Part shown: one piece after another, positions 1 through 10,682 of the stretch
How positions within the stretch are numbered: position 1 is the stretch's first letter
How the letters are laid out: each line of letters begins with the position of its first letter
DNA from: Mycosarcoma maydis
Taxonomy: Eukaryota; Basidiomycota; Ustilaginomycetes; Ustilaginales
Direction: 5' to 3'
Assembly (NCBI RefSeq): GCF_000328475.2
Contig: NC_026479.1
Location: 930,001-994,000, forward strand
Length of the DNA stretch: 64,000 bases
The notes under the pieces: generated by a model
Told to the model about the DNA's origin: nothing
Database searches by the model: none
What the model saw: the letters and a program-made list of their open reading frames with translations, nothing else
Made by a program: the position numbers and the translations under genes

Positions 1-1022
1 AGCCCAATAGGTGGTTCAGACTCGTTGAAACCCGGTGTCTTTTTTGCGTTTCGCTTATCGTCGCGGCTAGTCGAGTTTGGTTTAGAGTCTGCCCACAAGG
101 TATGTGTAGCTTGCGCTGATCGACTCTGGCAAGCCTCCTCGCTCGGTCCGGGTGATGTTGAGCCCATGTGAAGCTTGCGTGTGAATTCAGAAGCAAAGTG
201 ATCCGAGGTTTCGGTTTCGTGGGTGCGAGAACGAGGATTCGACTTGGATTTTGTTGAAGAGCTCGACACAGGATCGGCGCGTGCGATCTGTTCGAGCGTA
301 CGCGCGGGCCCTTCAAGTTCCCAGTCCCACTCGTCGAGGTCGTGTAGCATTTCGTCTGATGCAGATCGATGAAGATCTGTGCCCTCGATACCATAGCCGA
401 TCGCAAAACGAAGGTACTGCGTCACAGTGAACGGTGTCATTGAGCACAGTACGAGTGTGAGGGCCTGTGCGGTGACGCTGGGAATGTTGAGGTAGATGGA
501 CGTTGCGAGCAGCGAAAGGAGGAAACGAGGGGTAGCTGGATGTGATCGCCTGTTGATCAAGAGATTGTGTACTGGCAAATCGGTCGACGGAGACAAGCGC
601 ATCGTGAGCGCCGGCGAAAAGGGATGATCCGAAGAGGGAGTCGACCAGAAGGGCAGGACTAGCTTGGGGCCGTCGCCGTAGAGCCGTGCGATGCTGTACT
701 CGAAAGCCGCCCTGCTGATGTTGGGGTCGTCAAAGTGCAGCTCGACCACATCATTGTTTGGGTCCTTGGAGGAGGTAGAAGAGGGTACAGATGTAGCTGA
801 GGACGACGGATGTGCTTCACCATGGCTGTTGTGCTTGCTGAGCGTTGCTGCGGCGGAAGCAGCTGCCAGATCCTCTGCATATCCACCACAGAGCATGGCA
901 CGGAAGAAGCCAGATTGGATAAGGACAAGACGGTGCAGGTGATACAAACGTCCAAAAGCCCTGATGCGGATGTCGGAGCATCGTCCGCCAAGAAGGCCGA
1001 GCTCGTAAATGTGACTCTGCAT
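1..1022 (-). CDS. BTB/POZ domain protein (3' end beyond the window)
   Basis: Reading the minus strand from the ATG at 1022 (context GTCACCATG, a good Kozak match) gives 340 codons with no stop up to the window edge, so the C-terminus is missing. Residues about 3-48 have the opening pattern of a BTB/POZ fold: YELGLLGGRCSDIRIRAFG, then YHLHRLVLIQSGFF and RAMLCGGY. A Ser/Ala-rich insertion (about 52-80) precedes VVELHFDDPNISRAAFEYSI, which resembles the later BTB strands and helices. The segment after about residue 215 is polar and probably disordered. BTB domains dimerise and often act as Cullin-3 adaptors or in transcriptional control; which applies here cannot be told. Another frame (659-1243) is open but lacks an ATG at its 5' end and shows no domain. 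An upstream non-coding exon or intron near 1080-1240 is possible. Confidence 0.75.
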   Translation of the reverse strand, partial: MQSHIYELGLLGGRCSDIRIRAFGRLYHLHRLVLIQSGFFRAMLCGGYAEDLAAASAAATLSKHNSHGEAHPSSSATSVPSSTSSKDPNNDVVELHFDDPNISRAAFEYSIARLYGDGPKLVLPFWSTPSSDHPFSPALTMRLSPSTDLPVHNLLINRRSHPATPRFLLSLLATSIYLNIPSVTAQALTLVLCSMTPFTVTQYLRFAIGYGIEGTDLHRSASDEMLHDLDEWDWELEGPARTLEQIARADPVSSSSTKSKSNPRSRTHETETSDHFASEFTRKLHMGSTSPGPSEEACQSRSAQATHTLWADSKPNSTSRDDKRNAKKTPGFNESEPPIG

Positions 1023-2453
1023 GGTGACTGCTGTTGATCGCACCGATAAGCAGTCGATGGTCTTGGGTGATGGTGCGAGATCCAATGTCTAGTGTGACGA
1101 AGCAAGCCTAGCAATGCGACCGGGACGCTGCTTCCAAGTTTAGCTGCCACCTGCAGCAATGTGGTTGGTTGGTAGATCGATGGTCGTGGGAGTTGCGCGC
1201 CTGTGATGGCTGTCAAAAGAGGAGGAGGGTTCTCTATGATCACGACACTCTGTGACTAACGACTTCGCTTGGGCCGATACTAGTCGTGAATCGCAATCAC
1301 GAATCTGCACTTGGCATCACACATGCTTGCAGCATCGATCGTGAACAATCACAAATCGTGAATCACGAGTATCTAACACTTACTCGCAACCTTCGGTGCT
1401 TTAGCTGAGGCTTGCGCAGCCGCCAATGCACAGCGGGTGGCACGCGCCTGTTGGTTGTGGAGCCATTTCATAACATATCCAGTTGCAGAGCAGTCACAGT
1501 CACAAGTGCATCAACCAACACCTTTGTTCAATTCAACCCCCTTCAGCTTAAGTCACGCAGTGCTGTTGCTTTTATCTGAATGACTGCGTAGACCACCAAA
1601 TTATCGACCCTGTGGCTTCCTACTATTCACGATTTATCACACAGCTCTAGGGGGTTCACGTTAACTTAGCAGAAACGTGTTGGCAATTTCCTGCACGATT
1701 CACGATTCGCAGATTCGTGATTGTTCAGAGCGCCAGCCTTCTTTAAGGTCTAACATCCCCATCACCGCGTCGTGCTTCTGTGCGTCTCGTGCGTGTGCAA
1801 CACGCAACGTCCAATCAATCGTGAATCGCGAATGTCTTCACGCTTCATGCGTCTCTTCGTGCTTGCAGTCGTGAATAATACATTCGTGATTGGCATTTTT
1901 CAAAAATCCCGACAATTTTGATATCCACTCACGACTCTGGAAGGAATTACACTTGGACTTGGCGAAGCTGGAATTGTGAATCCTGCATGGCTGCTGCAGG
2001 GTCTCTCTCGCCTCACTCGCCAAGTTAAGCACAACAAAAGTCAAGACAGCATTCACTTTTTACTCAACCCTGCGTCTTGTATCATTCACGATTGACGCAG
2101 GCATTGACGAACACGATTAACGTAGAGCACCAGATGAGCAAAGAATTCTGTGGTTTGATTAGCAAGCACGTATGATGCAGAAGCAATGCAAGTGTAGGTA
2201 GAAGGCATAAAAGGCAAGGTGAGCGACATCAAAGAAAGGACAACGGCAAGAGAAATATTAGACGAAACAGTTGCAAGTGTATAAGAGATGACGACGGGGA
2301 GCTGATCAAGCCTGCTCTGTTAAGCAGTCGTGTATGCGTTGGCTTAGAAAAGCAGAAAGGGGAAAGCACCAGAGGTGCTGGAAACAGGTTTGCTGCAAAG
2401 GTCTGCTGCAAAGGTCTTCAGGAATGGATCTAAAGCGTGTAAGCAAGAGCCAT
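1023..2453. repeat. Spacer with dense AATCGTGAAT/AATCACGAAT motif cluster
   Basis: This 1.4-kb spacer lies between the 5' end of the BTB gene and the 3' end of the FAM72-like gene. I see no supported gene in it. It holds eight exact copies of the two dispersed decamers. AATCGTGAAT or its complement starts at 1354, 1625, 1698, 1817 and 2084. AATCACGAAT or its complement starts at 1295, 1713 and 1882. Near-matches lie at 1283, 1336 and 1975. Short ORFs here carry the motif inside them and have no recognisable domain. Confidence 0.8.
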
Positions 2454-3743
2454 CTATCGTCCGACGATGGGCCTTTCAAGGATCGGATCTGGATCAAACG
2501 GCTGAGCCCGCTCGCCGCCAGCGATCAAGTCACACCAGTACAGCGTGTCGCCTCTTTGAAGCACGCGTCCCATCTTGGAGGACAAAGACGACGGGGAAGA
2601 AGCGGATAACCTGATACCGCTGGAAGCTGCCGCATTTGAGTCGCGCCCAGGCAAGTAGCCAGAAGAACGAGTGTCCCGATGCTGCTGCGAATGCTCGAAG
2701 TAGAATGCAGAGTTGACATCGGCGGCTTTTTCAGCCTCAAGCTCGTCTTCGTCAAGCCCATATTGCAGCCGGTAAACGTCGCGACGAGATACATTGCTGT
2801 GGCGGAACAAATCCGATTGCGAAGTTTGGCTCAGTTGCTCGTTATATAACGCTTCCGCATACGCCTGTGCCGGGCTCGCGATCACCTGGCAAGAAGATGG
2901 TGTAGGCTGAGCACGAACACCGGGCTCTCCAGGAATGTAGCGACGCTCACGAACCGAGATTTCAGAGCAGTGCAGCACAGTACGATGGCCGTTGGAGCTC
3001 CGCGAGTGCTTCATTACGCTGCTCGTGCAGCGTGCACATGGCGAAATAATGTTGTAACCCACTTGCGCACCGCAGCCGTAGCAACCCAGGCTCTGCGTCA
3101 AGCATTGGCAGGTTCGTTCCACTGGCGCTTCATTCGAATCGATGCCTCCGTGGAAAGATGATCCACCAAAGAACGGTCCGCAGGTTGAGGGAACGATGTC
3201 GGTGCTGTACAGAGTGATGTTAGGCTTGAGCAGAAGCACAGCCTTCATGCCGCGATCACTGAGAAAGTTGCCGCAGTGCTTGCAGTTAAGCAGATACACC
3301 TTGTGCTGTGCTTCTTTCGGCGAAGACTGGGAATTGGAGTGTGCATCGGAAGTGTGGACATGCGAGCTGCTCGTATTGCTGCGCGACGGGTGAGATGTGG
3401 AATATCTCGACGATGGCGGCTGCTCTCGCTGAGCGAACTGCGACTGCAGTGCCTGACGAGTGCGATACAACTCGGTCTCGTGCATCGTTGAGGCGCTCGG
3501 CGGTGACTGCACCTGTAGCATGTTCGCGCGCGGTGATTGAGAGGATGGGTAAAGTTCAGATCTCTCGTAGCTGGGAGAGCGCAACGATACGCTGGCAGCG
3601 GAGCGGATCGAGCTGGTCCGAGAGCTGGAAGAAGCAGAGATAGGAGCTAGTGCGTACGCGGGTCCAGGCAGTTGCGGCCAAGCGGGGATGAGCGACGCAG
3701 CAGAGTGGGAGGTTGAGAGTGGCGTCGCTGAAGACTCCGACAT
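2454..3743 (-). CDS. FAM72-like zinc-ribbon protein
   Basis: A 429-residue protein. The start chosen is the ATG at 3743 (MSESSATPL); the frame is open further upstream to a TTG at 3791 but has no earlier ATG. Residues about 1-145 are Ser/Pro-rich and look disordered. Residues about 148-275 match the FAM72 family in order: HKVYLLNCKHCGNFLSDRG, then MKAVLLL, LYSTDIVP, CQC, GCYGCGAQVGYNIISPCARC and the closing HRTVLHCSEISVRERRYIPGEPGV. Four Cys pairs (154/157, 212/214, 221/224, 236/239) suggest zinc binding. Human FAM72 is about 149 residues, so this protein is nearly three times longer. The C-terminal ~150 residues are poorly characterised and include an acidic stretch (YGLDEDELEAEKAADVN). FAM72 is linked in animals to base-excision repair regulation (UNG2) and proliferation; its fungal role is unknown to me. 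Confidence 0.8.
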   Translation of the reverse strand: MSESSATPLSTSHSAASLIPAWPQLPGPAYALAPISASSSSRTSSIRSAASVSLRSPSYERSELYPSSQSPRANMLQVQSPPSASTMHETELYRTRQALQSQFAQREQPPSSRYSTSHPSRSNTSSSHVHTSDAHSNSQSSPKEAQHKVYLLNCKHCGNFLSDRGMKAVLLLKPNITLYSTDIVPSTCGPFFGGSSFHGGIDSNEAPVERTCQCLTQSLGCYGCGAQVGYNIISPCARCTSSVMKHSRSSNGHRTVLHCSEISVRERRYIPGEPGVRAQPTPSSCQVIASPAQAYAEALYNEQLSQTSQSDLFRHSNVSRRDVYRLQYGLDEDELEAEKAADVNSAFYFEHSQQHRDTRSSGYLPGRDSNAAASSGIRLSASSPSSLSSKMGRVLQRGDTLYWCDLIAGGERAQPFDPDPILERPIVGR

Positions 3744-5810
3744 GGGATTCGGAGGTTCAATGAAGCGTAAGCGGCCTATTGCGTAAAGCAACCGTGTGCG
3801 TAGCCTTTGTCTAGCTGCTCAAAGGACGAATGAGACGAGCTGAGTTTGGTGTTTTGGCTTTCCAACAGTGGTCAGGCTACGGCTCTCTTTGAAAATGACA
3901 GAGTCTGACTGCCTGTCGATATGTTGCAACAAGTATAGGGCGGCGCAGATCAATGTCTGGATTTGGTACGAGCTATCGATGCAGATGAATGTGCTGGAGA
4001 GCGGGAAGGTTGTGATCAGGAGATGGTGAAGAGCACAGTGCAGAGTTTGTTTTTGCTGGAAGCGTGTAGAGAAGTTTCGAGCGTCGTAGGTCAGGAAAGT
4101 GGGGGAAGTGAAGGAAGTGGAAGGAAGCCTTTCAACCTGGCGGTTGTAATTGTATGAAAGAAGGAAGGAGGTGGCCGGGACAAACCAAGAAGAGCTTCAG
4201 CGGCATGTACAGATAGGGATAACGATTTGGGAAGCTTGTTCGCAGATTTACTCGGAGCAAAACAGAAGCAGGGAGGGCTGGAGCAAGAGGTAAGCAATCC
4301 GGGAGAGGCAAGCGAGAGACCAGACTGTTTTACAAGCAGACTGGACCCAGGGATGATGATGCATCCACGGCGGGGCTCAGCCTGGTGCGTTGGCGAACAG
4401 AGCGGAGAGCAGAGTCATCGATGCAGGTGAATCACGCTAAACGCATTATGCGATATGATGGCCAGGCGCTACGAAGCGCAGGATCGTCGCCTGAACGTGT
4501 AGGAAAGCAGTCTATAACCAAACTACTGTACGTCAAGTCTAGCCAAGCCCGAGCAGGAGATTTGTCTGAAACCGCTAACGAAGCAGCGCCGTAGCCGCCA
4601 CCATCGTATGCGTTTCTTCCTTCTCAGAAAGGAGGCAGCTGGCAAGTTTCTGCTTCAAGGTTCAAGGTGATGGGTGAAGGACAATTCAGTTTGCAGTTCA
4701 CCTGTACGATCGTCACAGACAGTCAACTGACACAGGTCGAGAGCCCAAGAACATCACGAGAGTAGTAAATAAATAAAAAAAACTCCTCGCCCAAAAAGAA
4801 ACGGTGTCATGCCATGCGATCAAGTGCAGCTTTGAAGCCAGCGCCCCAGATTCGAAGGTGAAGGAAGTTAGAGAAGGAGTGTCTGGATCGGCTGGTTTTG
4901 CGATGCGACAGCTCCGGCATAGTGAGACAGCTTCGAAATTCAAGGTAAAAGTGGCAGGCGCTACGGGGCGGGCCATCAAGCGACAAGGATCAAGCTCCGA
5001 GAGACATTCGGTACAGGCGCGCGCTCGATACAGAGCTTTCTTCACAACAAAGCGCGATCAGGTCGTTTGTTGGCAATCAGAGGGGGTCTGGACGCTTCGG
5101 CTACTGTCCGGTCGGTAGACGAGCTGCAGGGTCAGCTAGACGCACTACGGACAGCGAGCAAAGGAATCGCGAATGGGTGCGAGCTTAGCAGTAGGGGAAC
5201 GGGCGCAAACGTGCAAATGAGCGAGTAAAACAAAGCATCCTCCGAAGCAGCCAGAATCGTTTTCAGACTCACCGCCACGCATGACGGCGCCGAGCTGAGA
5301 GCGCATTCGAGCCTTCCCTGAAGAAAAAAGGTTTCAGGGGAGACCCAGAAGTGCAGCGGAAAAACTTGCACCGGTGAGTCGTCGTCGCATATGGCGGGTG
5401 ATGGAGTCGTGTGGCTTGGTGATTATAAAAACAGAATTCCCGTTGCAATTGCCAAGGGTCTCGTCACCCTCCAGCACCTCACGGCGCCTCACATGAATGC
5501 TGACAATTCGTTTCAATTATCAACATATACAGCGCGCCTCATCGGTCAGCTGCACAGCAAGCAAAGTGCAATCAACAGACGCTAACTCGCTGGATCTTGA
5601 GATTAAGGCTTTCATCCATCGCGCACAATTTGGTACTGGAAGTGCACCCAGGGCAGGTTACTCGAGTGTGCGGATCGTTTCATGCCCTGTAGTGAGCAGC
5701 TCTTGGTCTCATTCAGCCAGCTTGCAGCGCCCTTGGTCCATCTTCACTTCAGCATCATCAGAAGCAAATGGGTCCAATGCCAATGAGATCAGGTTTGCTA
5801 AATCAGTCGA

Positions 5811-5843
5811 GCCGCCGTCGTCGCCGCCGCCGCCGCCGCCGCC
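5811..5843. repeat. (CCG)n trinucleotide repeat
   Basis: An interrupted GCC/CCG microsatellite (gccgccgtcgtcgccgccgc, then further CCG units) in the gene-free tract. It would encode polyproline or polyarginine in short flanking ORFs that otherwise look non-coding. Confidence 0.85.
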
Positions 5844-6644
5844 TCATCTGAAATGAGAGGTACTCGTCGTACGTAACTACTAAAAAAAAGACCCGCCTGC
5901 CTAACGTTGTGATAAGCAAAGTGGAGAGATCGGCGAACTTTGGTCGGTGAGGCTGAGCGGGCCACGCACAGGCGATGAACTTGATGAAGCAGGGCGACCA
6001 AAGCATCGTATGCCAATTGTCAAAGTGGGTCGGAGCAGGAAATTCACGATTGTTGTGCTGACCGAAGAGTCAAGGAACGAGGGTAAAAAGCGAGATCTGA
6101 CTGTGCAAGATGCGCTAAAATTCAATTTTGTGGCTGTAAGCTCAAAGCCCTTCCGTCTTCTCAAGCTCAGTGAAACCACTTCGATATGGTTCTCCAGTCC
6201 GACTCTCCTGAGTGAGACGTACCAAAATTCAGAGGAGAGATGTCGAGCTACCGCGATAGCTCTTCTGTAGTCGCTTCCACCCTTTCCTCGGCCTGAGGAG
6301 AAATTTTAGAATAGCTACAGACATCGCGTACCGCATGTATCCATAGTGGAATCTGGCTTGGCACTTCGACAAAAGATCTGCCACCCTCGAACAAGGCTGG
6401 ATGCCTGGCTATCAGCAGCATTCCAGTCACTCAGTCGCCAACCGTCGCGTGTCAGCAAGCCGCTACAAAACAGTCCCAGAGTGTGCGAGACAACGTGTTC
6501 CGATTGTTGCAAAACCGAGACAGGCCAAAGCTGGTCATGGTCTAAGACGGCTTTGGTCTGTCAGCTGTCTGTTTTCTGTTTCGAATCGTTTCGCGTTTCC
6601 TTCCAGGGAATTCTTGATTTTGGTCTGTTTTGGTTGGGGTTTCG

Positions 6645-6670
6645 TTAGCTAGCTAGCTAACTAGCTAGCT
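6645..6670. repeat. GCTA tandem repeat containing a 16-bp palindrome
   Basis: A short tetranucleotide array. TTAGCTAGCTAGCTAA (6645-6660) is a perfect palindrome, followed by CTAGCTAGCT. It could form a small cruciform, but it is equally well explained as a simple repeat. Confidence 0.85.
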
Positions 6671-9510
6671 GCCTTCTGTGGGTTTGGTTTCATAAGTGCG
6701 CTTTGCTGAGCTGAAACCACGTAGAAATTGCTTGTGCTTGATTTTGCGAGCTCGCTCTGCAACGTCGCTTGAATTGAGTTACAATCTTCAACAGTTTGAA
6801 CATCTCATAAGCACCGACCTCAGCCATGTTGTCCGTTTTATGTCCAAGTCAGGAACACCGACCTCTGCCAAGTCGAGCCATGTGCCATTCGAAACGACGG
6901 CAGAGCAGTTGCAAGCCCGCCAGCGCGCATGCAGCGATTCCATGCATGAAGACCTTGTTCGATGTGCCTCAGAGCATAATATCAGAGGTAGTCTTCCTTT
7001 GTATGGGATTACATCGTTGTAAGGGGCTGACAGAGTCCGACATCTCGTTCATCTTGTTCCTGAATGACTTGCATCGGAGTATTAACCTTTCTCAGGACAG
7101 TCCAGACGAACCGCTCGAGAACGCGACCAAAGAGTGACAAAACCACCAGAAACCAAATTTGCTCTTTCAGTCGTTGCGTGAGGCGGATGCAGCTGTGAGA
7201 CATACAAATTTCGCCATATCATCATCACACCACAGCGCCTTACCTCCAAGACGTCGCCTCAACTGTCCAAATCATCATCCTGGCTATCTGACCGGCTATC
7301 CGTACGTAGTGACTCAAGGCACAAAATAAAAACGTTTTGAAGCTCCACGCCATCTTTCGGTCGTAACGTAGTCAGCTAGCCGTGCTTCACTACAAACGTG
7401 CCTGACCAAAGTCAAGAGCAGAGCATGACTTTGGTTGCATCCAGGTTGGTGTTCATCCAAAACCAACGCATACACTCGCATTCGTGACTACAATCTGTAT
7501 TTTCGACCGGCAAACCTGTTTTTGGCTACTCTTGCTCGCTATCGCGAGTGTCGACGACATCAAGGTCACTGGTGTCGCTTCGGAGCGTCGACGACCGATC
7601 GCGAAGCAGCGTTCGAAACACCTCTGAACATTAAGAAGCAATATGAGCAGCAGCTCTGAACTCCGCAATCCATCGTGCCCTTGCCTCAAATTGCCAAAGC
7701 AACTCCTGCGTGTTGTGCAGCCCTCGGCGGCAAATTTGCTTCTTGCCGCGGTCACGTTTGGACTTGACCAGAATTTGGCGGCCTTGTTCTTGTTTTACGC
7801 TCTTCTTGACGCGACATTCTAACTTGGCTGGTCTCGTCACGGTGCCTCGACGACATAACCTTGTTAAGAAACTTTTTGCAGATAAAAATACTAAACAAGG
7901 TGCGGTCCCGCGGCTGCCGCCCCTACATTTTCGCTATGGCCTTCGATTATCTCTGGCCCTTATTCATCTCTAGCCAATCCCGAAGCTCATAGTGAAGAGC
8001 ACTCGAAAAGCCAAGATACTTGGACAGACGGTGTCAAGCTTCTTGGTATTGCCAAAATCTACGAATGAACAAGCCACTCATGACTGTTGGTGCTGTCATG
8101 CTTTGAGCGCGCAATGCATGACCCTGTTCAGTGTGCTCTATAGAAAATCATGCTGAGGCTGTGCTGACAAGACAAGCGTGAAGGTCCAGACCACGAGCTT
8201 TTCTGTCGAGGGGCTTAACAAGCGTCCATAACCTCCACGCTCCAGCTCCGTGATTGTGATGAGATTAGGCTGACTCTATTGTTTCGTCAGCATCAACGCT
8301 GCGAGCGTGTATCAAAGCAGGCAAGGTCTTTCTCACCTGCTTTAACACGAAGATGGTGGCCTTACCCTGACTCGAATTCAAGGCAGCTTAGCGTCCAGCT
8401 GGCACAAAAGTCTCGAACATGTTGGTTTAGACTTGCACAGGTGTATTGGGACAAGTCCGTTTTTTTGCACCGGTGAAATTCGCTTCACAGTCGCAATTCA
8501 CGATCGTGGATTGACTGAAACACACCCGAGACGTCAAGTCTGTGCTGGTTTAGGTTGTTCGAGAACTGACCAAGTTTCCCACGCACCCTGCAAGAGCGCT
8601 ATTTGGTGTCTCGCTTGTGTCTTGCTTAACGTTTGACTGCCGGACCGCGATTAGTGACCGCGGGTTTTGGATCTATCGCAGCCAGCTGGTCCTCCCCCAG
8701 AGCAGATTGGCACTGCCTCAATCTCGGAAGCTTTTTCGGAAAATGGGCGTTGTGACAACCAACCGTAGCATTGACCATTGGAAGTCTAAGCGTCACTACT
8801 GCCACGAGTCATGCAGCGAAACGTCCTGTGACAAGCGAGGTCAACGGCACGAGATCGAACCGCTTCGCTTGGCAGCCGTGATCAGTCAAGCTGATTGGAC
8901 CGCTCCTCGTGGCAAAATCACCATTAACGCTCCTTCCAACACTACCTACCCTTTGACAAGCATAAGGGTATGTTTCAGAGTGATGCGGCCCGAAATCCTG
9001 TCCCGCACGTCACACCCATACGAAGTCAGATTAATAAACTAGGAAATCTCACACAGATCGGCAGAGAGAAGACGGAAGTGGATTTTATCACTCATGACTG
9101 CGATGCCAACCAAATCACGAATCGCCATTTCCTGCTCCTCTATGCGTGGTGCCGAGACACGAGACGTGAGACGTGAGACCCTTTTCTGTTAGATTTTCAG
9201 TCGTCAGACACCCAGACACCTAGAAAAGGCAGGGCAACTCGGTTGCGGCTCGCAGAATTATTGGGCGAGAGTTTTGTCGTGTGAAATGGCAGGTGTCGTC
9301 ATGAATTTGAAGCGGTCAGATCCAAGTTAGCTTAGTTCGGGGGTTAACCTGGCATCGACGCTCAGCACGTCTCAGCCACGTTTCACTTGGTTCTTACCCG
9401 GTCAGAGTCGACCTAACTTATCAGCAACCATGTTGCGGCATCAGCTTCCGCTTTGGCTCTTGCTGTCACTTTGCATTATTGCATGCTTATGATTAAAGGA
9501 TGCATAGTGT

Positions 9511-9584
9511 ACAGCTGATTAATGCGGATCGAAAGCCGTACAAGTGTCAGAACAGCTGAATAATGCGGCTCGAAAGCCGTATAA
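9511..9584. repeat. Imperfect two-copy direct repeat, 41-bp period
   Basis: Copy 1 (9511-9543) begins ACAGCTGATTAATGCGG and continues TCGAAAGCCGTACAA. Copy 2 (9552-9584) begins ACAGCTGAATAATGCGG and continues TCGAAAGCCGTATAA. The copies differ at three positions out of 33. Each contains the palindrome CAGCTG and a GAAAGCCGTA block. Confidence 0.85.
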
Positions 9585-10682
9585 GGGTTGTTCTGGCTCA
9601 CAAACACGAATACTATGCTGCAATTGACTTGGCATTCACGGTAGAGTGAAATTACCGGGCTCTCACTGGCTCTCCATAAGACAGCCGAGATTCCGCTGCA
9701 AAAGTCATACGTACTGCACTCTACCCAGTGACTGTACAGTTACCAGTTGTGAGTCGTGAAGTCAACTCTTCGCCGAGCCAACCAAGCTCGGGTTTGTTCG
9801 ACTAACTTACATATTTTTGTCCATCTCAGCAGCGGTTTGGATCGTTCCTCAGCAATTGAGTATCCTTTGCTCGGTTGTCAACACGATCAGATGGTCTCGT
9901 TTGATCCAAGTCGAGCAATCCAGAGGCTTGACTACCAGAAACGATGATGAGAAGTCAGCCTGGCGCTACCGCGCTCCCGGGGAACGCACGACGCCGACCA
10001 AATTGTTGAGCCGACGTTGGCAAGCCTTGTGCTCTTCTGCAACATTCCAATCAAGGATCCGTCTCAAATAACGTCGGCCTAACTTAGCCCGCGCCGCCTC
10101 CAGGGGGCGTCAGGTGCATGAACCGAAAGCGGTCTAGGTGCTGTCTTTGTCCCACAATTTGAAGGATTGTGTGTGTATGTGTGTGTGTGGAGATAACTAG
10201 CCAAGGGTTGCCATGTCTCATGAACCAGCCCTCGTTAAGTTCACTTAGTTCGGGTTCGCGGCGATTGTATCCCTGCGAGAATGCTTTACGTGGCTTGACA
10301 GGCTGTTGCTTGTGACAGATCGCCTGGCACAGCATTTGGCATGCGATCCTTTAATAATTTAGCATGACCTTCACTCACCGCGTTTGCCGAGACAAAGCCC
10401 TCTCGTCATCGGCTGCGTCTTTGAATGCAAGCCACATGCAAGGCTGAGCGCCTTTGGCCTTAACTTAGCTAGCCCAAAAATAATGTATATCGGCTGAATC
10501 GGCCAATTCAAGAGCCCACAGCCGATTAGTGGATCAATCGGACAAAGCAGCGATTGCAAAGCATCGCTTCTGACAGCTCGACAGGGATGAAGCGTCACGC
10601 ACACACACAAACACGAGCATAGAGAGTATCAACATTCTCGTGGAACCCTGGTAATGTAAACAGCTTCTCTTCGTCAACGTTC

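Larger units (their letters stand above)
3744..10682. other. 6.9-kb tract without a supported gene
   Basis: No open frame here exceeds about 140 codons (8617-9042) and none shows a domain I recognise. I also found no tRNA or rRNA. The tract holds simple repeats (5811-5843, 6645-6670, 10164-10187), an imperfect two-copy repeat (9511-9584) and a run of six-frame ORFs typical of non-coding DNA. Unlike most other spacers it is almost free of the dispersed decamers: only one exact copy, AATCACGAAT at 9113, plus a near-match at about 8500. A spliced or non-coding RNA gene, a regulatory region or a decayed mobile element cannot be excluded from sequence alone. Confidence 0.6.

Noticed and set aside
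659..1243. 194-codon open frame on the minus strand
   Set aside because: It overlaps the BTB gene in another frame, starts at GTG rather than ATG and has no domain. The BTB frame has a Kozak ATG and clear homology.
8617..9042. 141-codon ORF in the gene-free tract
   Set aside because: No homology and no splice or start context of note; the length is within chance expectation.
9330..10470. Recurring TAACTTAG / CTTAGTTCGGG words
   Set aside because: A few copies across the window, weakly similar and not clustered enough to separate from AT-rich background.
10595..10682. Extension of HIS3 into a longer C-terminus ending ARVCVCA
   Set aside because: The residues match nothing in the family, and a GTGAGT...CAG intron restores the conserved ending STKGVL.
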